Of a stretch of DNA of 50,736 nucleotides, positions 37,232 through 45,934 are shown piece by piece. Origin of the DNA: Solirubrobacterales bacterium (GTDB lineage: Bacteria > Actinomycetota > Thermoleophilia > Solirubrobacterales > Solirubrobacteraceae). Location: contig JAPLCJ010000050.1 in NCBI GenBank assembly GCA_026392255.1, positions 1 to 50,736 of the forward strand, written 5' to 3'. The position numbers and the translations under genes were made by a program. Numbering within the stretch: position 1 is the first letter of the stretch; every line of letters starts with the position of its first letter. The notes under the pieces were generated by a model that was given only the letters and a program-made list of their open reading frames with translations, searched no databases and was not told the DNA's origin.

Positions 37232-38946
37232 TTCTTCAGCGCTCCAAGAATCACTCTGACATTTGAGCGCAGGGCTGGGAAGTCCCGGGCTGCGGCAACA
37301 AGTCCGCTCGTTCCAATCGCCCCCGCCAGTTTGCCAAGGACACCGTCAAGCTCAGCCAAGATCAGATTGGCACCCACGAAGGGGATCGACCCCTTGTCGA
37401 CAGTCACCTGCACCACGAGAGGCTTCTCACGGGCCTCCTGAGCCATCGCGAGGGCATGAGCAAGGCCTCCGGGTGTTCTGACCTCTATTCCTTCACAGCC
37501 GTGCAGCTTCGCGAGGCCGACGTAGTCGACTGGCGGCAGGTCGGTCCCAACGGTGCGCCGACGGAAGAACAGCGTCTGCACCAGCCTGATTGCGTTCCAG
37601 GACCGGTCGGCGAAGACAAAGGCGACCATGGGGACCTTGCGCTCTGCCAGCCCGGCGAGTTCACGCGAGCAGTAGAAGAAAGCACCATCGCCCACGACAG
37701 CCCAAACGGGAAGGTCGGGTGCTGCCTCGCGAATACCCACGGACATCCCAATCGAAGCTCCGATCGAGGCGTGCTGAGCTGGAATCATGACCGGCCGACG
37801 CCAGCCGTATGAAGCAAGCCACATCCCTGAAGCTCCGCCTTCCCCGACAAAGACTGTCTGGGCGCTGGCCGCTGCGACGATCTCCCGCATGGCCAGCGCT
37901 GCCGTCAGACGATCTCGTTGGGCGTCCTTCTCAGCCTCGTCGTCAACAGCCTCGGTCCAACGTTGCCTGGCCTCCGTGAACTTCTCTCTCCAACCAGAGA
38001 CTGTGAGCACTCCCCCGCGTTCAAGCTCCTCACGCAACGCAACCGCAAACGCTCCCGCCTCAGCTATCACTGTCATCTCAGCTACCCCATCCGGATGGGG
38101 GTCAAGTGCGACCCTGATCACTGGCGTGCGAACGACCCGGGCATCGGTCAGTCCAAACCAATCGGCTTCCGACAGTCCGCTGCCCAGCGCAAGGATGCGG
38201 TCGGCTCTAGCGAGTGCCTCCGTCCATGGGACAGTCCCCGCCGCCATCACGGGCACGTCATCAGCGCACGCGGCAATGAACGCCTCCAGTGCGTGCGGCG
38301 GCATGCCGGTAGCAGCAAAAGTCAGGCAGATAGGTGCCTCCCAAGCTCTTGCCAGCGCTGCGATTGCCTCCGGGTCAGCCGTAGCTGCTGCTCCGTGACC
38401 AACTAGCACCAGCGGGCGCCTTGCCTCGCGCAAGTCCGCAAGTGCCTCACTAAGGCCTTCAACCTCGCCCACGGGAGTTAGGGCATGAGAAACGGGTTCT
38501 GGAGATATTGACTCGGCCAATAGCGTGGCCACTGCTGCCGTCTGCTCAGGCCCGTCCAGTAGGACCGCAACTGGAAGCCGCAATGGAGTGTGGTCCCCAA
38601 CGCGTTCAACCACCTCGGCGGCAGTCATGCCGGTCGCATCAACCCAGCTGCGCGATGCGGTTACAAGGGCAGGCTCCACAATCGCGCGATCTATCGGAGC
38701 AACTGAGACCAACGCAACCACCAACTGACGGTCACCCGTGGCGGTAACCAGTCCACTAGCAACCTTCAGCGTGTCAGCCAATCCCTCAGCAACAACAATG
38801 GCTGGCCGCCCAGTAACGCGAGCTGCGCCATCCGCGGCGTGACTAGCCGCCTGGGCGTCCCTCATTGCCACTGCGCCCGGGATCCCAGTCAGGGAGCCTG
38901 TCGCGGTGAAGACTGGGACCAATGAAATGGGTTGGCTCGCAGACAT
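37228..38946 (-). CDS. ThDP-dependent enzyme, acetolactate synthase-like fold, lacking the Pyr-domain Glu
   Basis: The 572-residue protein has the three-domain order Pyr (about 1-165), central (about 170-330) and PP (about 350-545). In the PP domain, VVGDGAFFYCSREL keeps the GDG (419-421) that binds Mg-ThDP; the later NN pair reads AD. In the Pyr domain the segment RDAQAASHAADGAARVTG aligns with HEQGAAHMADGYAR of active enzymes, placing Ala31 where the catalytic Glu belongs. Glyoxylate carboligase also lacks this Glu yet works, so loss alone is not proof of inactivity. The partner gene downstream supplies exactly this Glu. The reaction is probably decarboxylation or carboligation of a 2-oxo acid, substrate unknown. 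Confidence 0.85.
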   Translation of the reverse strand: MSASQPISLVPVFTATGSLTGIPGAVAMRDAQAASHAADGAARVTGRPAIVVAEGLADTLKVASGLVTATGDRQLVVALVSVAPIDRAIVEPALVTASRSWVDATGMTAAEVVERVGDHTPLRLPVAVLLDGPEQTAAVATLLAESISPEPVSHALTPVGEVEGLSEALADLREARRPLVLVGHGAAATADPEAIAALARAWEAPICLTFAATGMPPHALEAFIAACADDVPVMAAGTVPWTEALARADRILALGSGLSEADWFGLTDARVVRTPVIRVALDPHPDGVAEMTVIAEAGAFAVALREELERGGVLTVSGWREKFTEARQRWTEAVDDEAEKDAQRDRLTAALAMREIVAAASAQTVFVGEGGASGMWLASYGWRRPVMIPAQHASIGASIGMSVGIREAAPDLPVWAVVGDGAFFYCSRELAGLAERKVPMVAFVFADRSWNAIRLVQTLFFRRRTVGTDLPPVDYVGLAKLHGCEGIEVRTPGGLAHALAMAQEAREKPLVVQVTVDKGSIPFVGANLILAELDGVLGKLAGAIGTSGLVAAARDFPALRSNVRVILGALKK

Positions 38947-38958
38947 TCGAGGTCGAGC

Positions 38959-41289
38959 CTATCGGGACCGTTGGCCGGCCATCCCTTGGAAGCCGCGCAG
39001 CCGAAGCGCGTTACCGATCACAAAGAGACTTGAGAATGCCATCGCAGCAGACGCAAAGACAGGCTGGAGCAGACCAGCTACCGCCAGCGGCAGTGCGGCC
39101 ACGTTGTAGCCAAAGGCCCAAACGAGGTTCCAGCGGATCGTTGAGAGCGTCTTGCGAGCAAGAGCAAGGGAGTCGGGGATCAGCCGTGGATCCGACCTAA
39201 GCAACGCGATGTCAGCTGCCTCAACCGCCGCATCGGCGCCACCTCCCATGGCAATTCCAAGATCCGCCGCCACCAAGGCCGGCGAGTCGTTGACGCCATC
39301 TCCCACCATCGCGACCCGCTTGCCTCCCAGCATGAACTCTGCGACCGTATCTGCCTTCTCTGCGGGCAGCACGCCCGCACGGACCTCCGTGATCCCAACA
39401 GCGCGAGCCACTGCCATCGCAGCTGGGAGCCCGTCGCCAGTGACCATCACCGGTGTCGCGCCAAGGGACCAAATTGCAGCAACAGCCTCTCTTGCCCCGT
39501 CGCGAACAGTGTCCTCGAGCCCAGCCACCAGACGCGTCTTTCCGTCCCAGCCGGATGCAACGACCGCCATTCCCGCATCCCGCAGCCGCGTAACGGCAGC
39601 ATCGAGCCCCGTGTCTGACTGAAGTCCCGCGGATTGGAGGAACTCTGGTCGCCCGACATAGACAGTCACCCCTGCGACCATGGCAGTTACTCCAAGCCCG
39701 CCTTCCTCGTGCACATCAGACGGGCTTGGGAGCGAGCCTAACTCCGCAACGGCGGCTGTCGCAAGCGCACGCGACGCCGGGTGGTTAGACGCACCGGCCG
39801 CGCCTCCCGTAAGCCGCATCGCCTCGTCCCTTCCTACCGCGTCGTCAATGACCAATTCCTCAAGGTGAAGCTCTCCGGTAGTCAGCGTGCCGGTCTTGTC
39901 AAGCAGAACAGTGTCCAGAGCCCTGCTCTCCTCAAGCGCCTCAGGCCCTCGGATCAAGATGCCGAGCTGGGCGCCGCGCCCTGAAGCCACCAGGAGCGCA
40001 GCTGGAGTCGCCAATCCGAGCGCGCAGGGGCAGGCGACTACCAAGACAGCAACAGCTGCCGTGAGTGCCGCCGAAGCAGTCGCACCTATGGCAATCCAGC
40101 CAATGAAGGTCAGTACTGCAATCCCGATCACGATCGGGACAAAGATCGAGCTGACTTGGTCGACAAGCTTTTGGACAGGCGCTTTTCTGGACTGAGCGGC
40201 GCGGACAACCTCCGCAATCCGACTGAGCTGAGTCTCCGCTCCGACTCGAGTTGCTTGGACAACCAGCCGTCCACCAATGTTGACTGTCGCTCCTGTGACT
40301 TGCGCTCCAGGTTGCACATCGACTGGAACGCTCTCGCCGGTGATGATCGAGTTGTCGACAGCACTCTCCCCTTCGATCACAATTCCATCGGTGGGGATCC
40401 GTTCTCCAGGACGAACGGAAAACATGTCGCCTGCGACGAGCTGAGAAGCAGCAACCTCACGCTCCGCCCCATCGGCCCCAACCAATCGAGCAGTCGGAGG
40501 AACTAGGTCAAGTAGTGCGCGGACTGCCTCACCAGCCTGAGACTTTGCCTTGGCCTCAAGCACGCGGCCAAGCAGGATTAATGTTGTCACGGCGGCCGCT
40601 ACCTCGAAGTAGACATTCATCATTCCCCCAGACCGGTCAAGGGTGAGACTGAAGCCCATGGTCATACCTGGCTCTCCCGCACCACCAAGAAGGAGTGCGC
40701 CCACTGACCAGCCCCAAGCGGCAAGCACCCCGAGCGATACGAGCGCGTCCATGCCTACAACGTGGTGACGTGCAGCAAGAAACGCAGCACGGTGGAAAGG
40801 CCACGCTCCCCACAACGCGACGGGTGTGGCCAGAACGAATGCGAGCCAAGCCCAGCCGTCGAACTGGAGGGCCCCAACCATCGAGATGAGCACAGTCGGG
40901 ATCGCAAGCGCAGCACTCACTTTGAGGCGTCCCATGAGGCCCTCTCCGGAGGCCATCCCATGCGCAGCGTGTTGGTCGCCTGAGTCGCCGTCCGCCGCGT
41001 GCTGATCACCCGCGTCCGCGCTAGCCGCTGTGCGTCTTGCAGCGCCTCCCGTAGTCGCCTTGTACCCCACTCCTTCTACGGCCGCAATCAGATCCTCTAC
41101 TTGGAATCCGGACCCGGCAGCCATGTCTACTCTTGCCGAGTCAGTCATTGCGTTGACAGTGGCGCTTACTCCGTCTAACTGAAGGAGTGCCTTCTCTACT
41201 TTGGCCGCACAGCCGGCACAGGTCATGCCCTCTATTGACAGGTCGACGGTCTGTCTTGCTCCCTGTATTTCAGCGCCGTGATTAGGCAT
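38959..41289 (-). CDS. copA: Copper-exporting P1B-type ATPase (CopA-like)
   Basis: The 776-residue protein has one N-terminal heavy-metal domain with GMTCAGC and then a His-containing linker in which a ten-residue unit occurs twice (AGDQHAADGD, SGDQHAAHGM). About eight membrane helices follow. Transport motifs are CPC in VVACPCALGLATPAA, YN in AFGYNVAAL and MxxSS in AMAFSSLF, the Cu(I) signature set. Catalytic motifs are DKTGTLTTGE, the SNHPAS nucleotide site and MVGDGVNDSPAL. It pumps Cu(I) out of the cytoplasm. It lies 12 bases upstream of the large ThDP gene. No copper chaperone or CsoR-like regulator is adjacent. Confidence 0.95.
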   Translation of the reverse strand: MPNHGAEIQGARQTVDLSIEGMTCAGCAAKVEKALLQLDGVSATVNAMTDSARVDMAAGSGFQVEDLIAAVEGVGYKATTGGAARRTAASADAGDQHAADGDSGDQHAAHGMASGEGLMGRLKVSAALAIPTVLISMVGALQFDGWAWLAFVLATPVALWGAWPFHRAAFLAARHHVVGMDALVSLGVLAAWGWSVGALLLGGAGEPGMTMGFSLTLDRSGGMMNVYFEVAAAVTTLILLGRVLEAKAKSQAGEAVRALLDLVPPTARLVGADGAEREVAASQLVAGDMFSVRPGERIPTDGIVIEGESAVDNSIITGESVPVDVQPGAQVTGATVNIGGRLVVQATRVGAETQLSRIAEVVRAAQSRKAPVQKLVDQVSSIFVPIVIGIAVLTFIGWIAIGATASAALTAAVAVLVVACPCALGLATPAALLVASGRGAQLGILIRGPEALEESRALDTVLLDKTGTLTTGELHLEELVIDDAVGRDEAMRLTGGAAGASNHPASRALATAAVAELGSLPSPSDVHEEGGLGVTAMVAGVTVYVGRPEFLQSAGLQSDTGLDAAVTRLRDAGMAVVASGWDGKTRLVAGLEDTVRDGAREAVAAIWSLGATPVMVTGDGLPAAMAVARAVGITEVRAGVLPAEKADTVAEFMLGGKRVAMVGDGVNDSPALVAADLGIAMGGGADAAVEAADIALLRSDPRLIPDSLALARKTLSTIRWNLVWAFGYNVAALPLAVAGLLQPVFASAAMAFSSLFVIGNALRLRGFQGMAGQRSR

Positions 41290-41363
41290 GCCCCGAGGTT
41301 AGTCTCACAGACAGCGATCTTCAAGAACATCTTTTCCAGACCGTTAATCGGCAGAATGCAGCA

Positions 41364-42245
41364 ATGACATCCCCTAGAAACGCGGTAAGGCAACAGGCGG
41401 AGCTGATGAGATCTCTCCGCAGAGACCCCGGCCACCTTCCCGAGCTGATCGTCCTGCACGCGCAGAGGAGCCTTGCTGGTGGGGCCAAAGAGTGGGCCGA
41501 GGGAGCGGTGGGTGACGAGTCGCGCAGCGCACTCCGCGCGGGCCGAGCGGCGAAGGCGGCAGCCCGGATGGACGGAATGGCCTCCGGCACACCCTTCTTG
41601 ATTGCTCTCGTCCCCGGCTACGTGGCGGCACTTTGGGAGCAGGCTCGGCTGGCATTACGCCTAGCTGCCATGTCCGGCCGCGACCCAGCATCAATGGAGA
41701 CCGCGGCCGAGCTGCTGGTGCTGCGCAATGTCCACCCCGATACTGAGGTAGCCCTAAACGCGCTTCAGGAGGCAGCCACCGGAGAGCGGGAGTCATTCGG
41801 CAAGGGAGTGCGTGGAAGAGCATCCGTCCTATGGGAGCTTGGGCGACGGATCCTTCTGTTCGCTGCGTTTCTAGATGCCCCCGAGCATGAACGCAGCTTG
41901 TTTGTCAAGGTCCTATCGATCACCGCAGCGGGCCTAGTTTGGATCCTGACCTGCATCTTCCCTCTGACCTTCATGGCACTGATGGCCTGGTCTTGCGAAA
42001 CGGCCACTAGCCGTCTCGATGCTGCGGCCCGAAAGTCCTGGCTTCCGGAACTCCCTGACCCCGGCCGTGAGTCGTCAGCACAGTTCGCAACACGCCTAGC
42101 GGCACTCGTTCTGATCACTGGTCTACCGGTTGTCATCCTGGTCCACGGGGTCACCACGGGAGACGTGCTCGTAAGCGGGCTAGCGGGGGTGTCAGGCCTT
42201 GCCATGGCCCTGATGTTGAGCGTCCTAGTTTCGCGCCGCACCTGA
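41364..42245 (+). CDS. Unrecognised membrane protein
   Basis: The 293-residue protein begins with a basic amphipathic part and the sequence RDPGHLPELIVLHAQRSL. A middle segment follows (GTPFLIALVPGYVAALWEQARLALRLAAMSGRDP, read in parts). Two or three hydrophobic helices at about 185-215 and 252-290 suggest membrane anchoring. The general look recalls EcsC-type actinobacterial proteins, but I cannot confirm a family. It is divergent from copA (74-base gap) and co-oriented with the TetR gene 59 bases on. An ATG 14 codons downstream with GGAG before it is an alternative start. Confidence 0.7.
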   Translation: MTSPRNAVRQQAELMRSLRRDPGHLPELIVLHAQRSLAGGAKEWAEGAVGDESRSALRAGRAAKAAARMDGMASGTPFLIALVPGYVAALWEQARLALRLAAMSGRDPASMETAAELLVLRNVHPDTEVALNALQEAATGERESFGKGVRGRASVLWELGRRILLFAAFLDAPEHERSLFVKVLSITAAGLVWILTCIFPLTFMALMAWSCETATSRLDAAARKSWLPELPDPGRESSAQFATRLAALVLITGLPVVILVHGVTTGDVLVSGLAGVSGLAMALMLSVLVSRRT

Positions 42246-42277
42246 CGCCGTTAAGTGTGACATTCTAACCCGCTAAC

Positions 42278-42291
42278 CCACTAGTTAGTGG
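42278..42291. promoter_or_regulatory. Palindromic candidate operator of the TetR regulator
   Basis: CCACTA-GT-TAGTGG is a perfect 6-bp inverted repeat with a 2-base spacer, ending 13 bases before the tetR ATG. Size and place suit an autoregulatory TetR operator. The partial copies CTAACC and CTAACCCA just to the left are also noted. Confidence 0.5.
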
Positions 42292-42304
42292 TGAGTGTGA
42301 CCGC

Positions 42305-42958
42305 ATGAATCCTGCCCCCAACCCCGACGACAATAACCTGACTCCCACCAGCGGGGAGAGCCCAAGCGCGCACCGAACGGAGGTCAAGATCCAGATCGTC
42401 GATGCCCTCGGCGCAATCCTTAAGCGTGACGTCCGGTGGGCCGATGTGACCGTTGATGCCATCGCGGCGGAGGCAGGTATTAAGCGGACACTCTTCTACA
42501 ACTACTTCTCAGACAAGGGTGCTGTGCTCGCAGAGCTTGGCATCCACGTGAGAGACGCACTACTCGACATCTCCTCGGACTGGCTGTCATCCAAACTTTC
42601 CCCGGAGACACTCCGGCAGGACCTCCACCGATATTTAGAGGTGCAGATAAAGCACGCTCACATCAGCCAAGCGATGAGGGATGCCTCTCCAAGCGAAGGT
42701 GCGGTACGTGAGTTGTGGGAGTCGCTTCCCCGCACAATGATTCCGCTCACTGCCGAGAGGATCATCAAGGCCCGTGCTGATGGAATCGCTCCCCCTGGCC
42801 CGGACCCTCACCTACTGGCGTTCTGCCTGATCCTGATGACCGCTCGAGTCACCTTCGAATGTCTGTTCAACAACCCCAGCTCATTAGAGCCAGTTCTTGA
42901 GACCGCCCACGCTGTGTGGCAGCTGTCGATCTACGGAGAAGCTGGCCCGTCAAGCTGA
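42305..42958 (+). CDS. TetR-family transcriptional regulator
   Basis: The 217-residue protein has a hydrophilic 20-residue lead and then a TetR helix-turn-helix: WADVTVDAIAAEAGIKRTLFYNYFSDKGAVLAEL. The C-terminal helical domain has no recognisable ligand signature. It most likely represses itself and the membrane protein gene next to it. A palindromic site lies just before the start codon. The last 28 bases overlap the 3' end of the convergent wecA gene. Confidence 0.92.
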   Translation: MNPAPNPDDNNLTPTSGESPSAHRTEVKIQIVDALGAILKRDVRWADVTVDAIAAEAGIKRTLFYNYFSDKGAVLAELGIHVRDALLDISSDWLSSKLSPETLRQDLHRYLEVQIKHAHISQAMRDASPSEGAVRELWESLPRTMIPLTAERIIKARADGIAPPGPDPHLLAFCLILMTARVTFECLFNNPSSLEPVLETAHAVWQLSIYGEAGPSS

Positions 42959-44121
42959 TCCGGGCGCACTGCGTCCCATTCGCCGGTCTGTATTTCCCTA
43001 GCTACTAGAGCGTCAATGTCCGAGTCCGAGCTATCCGGACTCGCGGCCTTCATCTGACGGGCGCGCAGCTTGCGGAACCCCATGATCTCCAGAACTGCGA
43101 CAACCTGAACGCTCGCCGCGAGGGCGATCAGCCCGAGCAGGCCCAGCACAAGCGTCCAGCCAGGCTGAAAGTGCCCAAGCTCATCCGTGTAGGGCACGAA
43201 CCTGATGGCCACTGCAAGCATCGCCAGCGAGAAGGTCCAGCCGTACAGGTAGGCAACCGTCCTCCTCGGTGACATGCCAACACGGGCAAGCCGATGATGG
43301 AAGTGATTCTGGTCGGCTACGTGGATCGGGCGCCCGTAGCGCAGGCGTTTGGCCACGACGAAGCCGGTATCGAGCAGAGGCGCGGCAAGGATCAGGAGCG
43401 GGAGCACAACTGCAACCACAGCATTCGTCTTCAGCGTCCCCTGAACGGCAACGCAGCCCAGCAGCAACCCCAACAGGTTGGCGCCACTGTCACCCATGAA
43501 GACCTTGGCTGGCGGAAAGTTGTGCACGAGGAACCCAGCCGCAGCTCCAGCCACGATTGCCGCGAGAACCCCCGCGGCGGCGCGGTCAAGGTCAAAGGCG
43601 ATAACTGAAAAAGCCACGGCACCAATGGAGCAGACACCGGCAGCAAGTCCATCAATGCCATCTGAGAAGTTCACGACGTTCATCAGGGCTACCAGTCCGA
43701 TGACGGTCAGCGGAACCCCAACCCATCCGAAGTCCACTGCCCCCGCCAACGGAAGGGTGATGTTGTTTACCTTCACGCCAGCCGAGACCGGAATAATCGC
43801 CGCGGCCGTCTGACCGAGCAGCTTTACGAACGCTGGCAGCTCAATCGCGTCGTCAATGGCTCCGACAAGGCTGATCACAACTGCTGCGAGCAGGATCGCC
43901 CTCGTCTCGCTATCCCAAGGGAGCCAGATCAGGCCAGCCACTAGGACTGCAGCAAGCATTGCCAGCCCACCGAGCAGTGGGGTCGGGCGCTCTGACAGGC
44001 CTCTTGCGCGAGGCTGATCCACCGCACCCACGCGTGACGCAAGGACCGCTGCCAGCGGCGTTGTCAGAGCAGCCACTCCGAAAGCGGCCGCACAGGCTAG
44101 AAGTGCGTCAGTGCCAGTCAC
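42931..44121 (-). CDS. Undecaprenyl-phosphate sugar-1-phosphate transferase (WecA/TagO type)
   Basis: The 396-residue polytopic membrane protein has the polyprenyl-phosphate transferase motifs DDAIELPAFVKLLGQ, NVVNFSDGIDGLAAG, KVFMGDSGANLLG and the HIH-type NHFHHRLARVGMSPRR. It loads a GlcNAc-1-phosphate or related sugar onto undecaprenyl phosphate, starting a secondary wall polymer that an LCP ligase, such as the one at 25-27 kb, could attach. In mycobacteria the equivalent (rfe) lies directly before the atp operon; here about 7.4 kb separate them. A hydrophilic tail of about 50 residues follows the last helix. Confidence 0.93.
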   Translation of the reverse strand: MTGTDALLACAAAFGVAALTTPLAAVLASRVGAVDQPRARGLSERPTPLLGGLAMLAAVLVAGLIWLPWDSETRAILLAAVVISLVGAIDDAIELPAFVKLLGQTAAAIIPVSAGVKVNNITLPLAGAVDFGWVGVPLTVIGLVALMNVVNFSDGIDGLAAGVCSIGAVAFSVIAFDLDRAAAGVLAAIVAGAAAGFLVHNFPPAKVFMGDSGANLLGLLLGCVAVQGTLKTNAVVAVVLPLLILAAPLLDTGFVVAKRLRYGRPIHVADQNHFHHRLARVGMSPRRTVAYLYGWTFSLAMLAVAIRFVPYTDELGHFQPGWTLVLGLLGLIALAASVQVVAVLEIMGFRKLRARQMKAASPDSSDSDIDALVAREIQTGEWDAVRPDQLDGPASP

Positions 44122-44169
44122 AGTTGCTCATTAAGAGGATGCCACCCACCACGGGCGACGCGGCTTTCT

Positions 44170-45459
44170 TTAGGCGAGAGGAGAGGCGTCGAACGTCGCG
44201 TACAGCGGATGGGCAGCAGCAATTGCCGCAGTCCTCGCGCTGAGCTCCTCGCGCACACCCTCAAAACCAGGCTGGAGTGCTGTCGCAATCACATCGCCAA
44301 CCTCGGCGAAGTCGTCGACATCCAAACCGCGCGTCGCAAGCGCCGGAGTTCCGATCCGAAGGCCCGATGTGACCATCGGCGGACGGGGGTCAAATGGGAC
44401 TGCGTTGCGGTTGACGGTGATGCCAATCTCGTCGAGACGATCCTCTGCGGCCTGTCCATCCAGCTCGCTCTCGCGGAGATCCACAAGGGTCAGGTGAACA
44501 TCGGTTCCACCGGTCAGGACACTGACGCCATTACCAGCGTCAAGCAACTTGTCTGCGATGACCCGAGCGCCAGCGATCGTGCGCTGCTGGCGCTCTCGGA
44601 ATGACTCCGTGGCCGCAAGCTTGAAGGCAACCGCCTTGCCGGCGATCACATGCTCTAGTGGGCCACCCTGTTGCCCAGGGAAGATTCCCCGGTTGATCTG
44701 GGTTGCCAGCTCTTCCTTGCAGAGAATCAAGCCTCCACGCGGTCCACAGAGAGTCTTGTGGACTGTCGTAGTCACAACATCCGCGTAAGGAACTGGACTT
44801 GGGTGGACGCCGCCTGCGACTAGGCCAGCAAAGTGAGCCATGTCGACGAGGAGCTTGGCTCCGACTTCGTCGGCGATCGCCCGGAATGCAGCGAAATCAA
44901 GATGACGCGGGTAGGCGGACCAGCCGGCGATGATCAGCTTCGGCTTGCGCTCAAGAGCAACCTTGCGGACCTCGTCCATGTCGATCAGGAATGTCGTTGG
45001 GTCAACCCCGTAGGAGGCAACGTCAAAGAGCTTGCCTGACATGTTCAGCTTCATCCCGTGACTGAGGTGGCCACCGTGTGCAAGTTCGAGGCCGAGAATT
45101 GTGTCTCCGGCGTCGAGCAGGGCGTGGTAGACAGCCGCATTGGCCTGCGCGCCTGAATGGGGCTGAACGTTTGCGTGCTCGGCACCAAAGAGGGACTTGG
45201 CCCGGTCAATAGCAAGCTGCTCTGTGACATCAACATTCTCGCAACCGCCGTAGTAGCGCTTGCCTGGATAGCCCTCGGCGTACTTGTTGGTCAGTACCGA
45301 GCCCTGACACTCAAGGATTGCGCGGGGAGCGAAGTTTTCCGAGGCGATCATCTCAAGCGTGTTCTGCTGACGGTGAACCTCGGCGTCAATGGCCTCAGCG
45401 ACCTCGGGGTCGATCTCGGACAGGGGGCGGTCAAGCCAATCTGCTGGCAGGTCACTCAT
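44170..45459 (-). CDS. glyA: Serine hydroxymethyltransferase
   Basis: The 429-residue protein has all GlyA landmarks: [53 protein letters not shown] and the PLP lysine in [13 protein letters not shown]. It converts serine and tetrahydrofolate to glycine and methylene-THF. Most homologues have Arg where HKTLC has Cys. The start overlaps the rpiB stop by four bases. Confidence 0.97.
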   Translation of the reverse strand: MSDLPADWLDRPLSEIDPEVAEAIDAEVHRQQNTLEMIASENFAPRAILECQGSVLTNKYAEGYPGKRYYGGCENVDVTEQLAIDRAKSLFGAEHANVQPHSGAQANAAVYHALLDAGDTILGLELAHGGHLSHGMKLNMSGKLFDVASYGVDPTTFLIDMDEVRKVALERKPKLIIAGWSAYPRHLDFAAFRAIADEVGAKLLVDMAHFAGLVAGGVHPSPVPYADVVTTTVHKTLCGPRGGLILCKEELATQINRGIFPGQQGGPLEHVIAGKAVAFKLAATESFRERQQRTIAGARVIADKLLDAGNGVSVLTGGTDVHLTLVDLRESELDGQAAEDRLDEIGITVNRNAVPFDPRPPMVTSGLRIGTPALATRGLDVDDFAEVGDVIATALQPGFEGVREELSARTAAIAAAHPLYATFDASPLA

Positions 45460-45908
45460 GCTGGGCGGTGCTCCTTCTCGATGGCGGATATTTCGTCGAC
45501 CCTGCGCGCGTGTCTTCCACCCTCGAACTCAGTCGAGAGGAAAGCCGTGAGGATCTCCACTGCTTGGTCAGCTGGGATGCGTGAGGCACCCAGCGCAATC
45601 AGATTTGCGTCGTTGTGGCGACGGGACATCTCTGCCTCAACAACATCATGTGCGTTGACGGCGCGCACACCGTCGAACTTGTTGGCCGTGATGGCCATTC
45701 CAACGCCGGAACCACAGATCAAAACGCCGAAGTCAACAGCGCCGGTACTGACCTGACCGGCAACCTTTGCTGCGTAGTCGGGATAGTCAACCGCCTCGTC
45801 CGTTGTCGGCCCAAGATCAACAGGCTCGTGACTTTGGGCAGCAAGAGCAGCCTGAAGGGCTTCCTTCAGTGCGACACCGTGATGATCTGATCCAAGGGCA
45901 ACTTTCAT
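45456..45908 (-). CDS. rpiB: Ribose-5-phosphate isomerase B
   Basis: From the ATG at 45908 the protein begins [18 protein letters not shown], the usual RpiB N-terminus, and gives about 150 residues. A GTG at 45938, overlapping the upstream stop by four bases with GGGAG before it, would add ten residues and cannot be excluded. The catalytic region [20 protein letters not shown] and the [13 protein letters not shown] segment are present. It interconverts ribose-5- and ribulose-5-phosphate. Confidence 0.94.
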   Translation of the reverse strand: MKVALGSDHHGVALKEALQAALAAQSHEPVDLGPTTDEAVDYPDYAAKVAGQVSTGAVDFGVLICGSGVGMAITANKFDGVRAVNAHDVVEAEMSRRHNDANLIALGASRIPADQAVEILTAFLSTEFEGGRHARRVDEISAIEKEHRPA

Positions 45909-45934
45909 CGGTTGAGCTGACGCTACCAGAGGGT

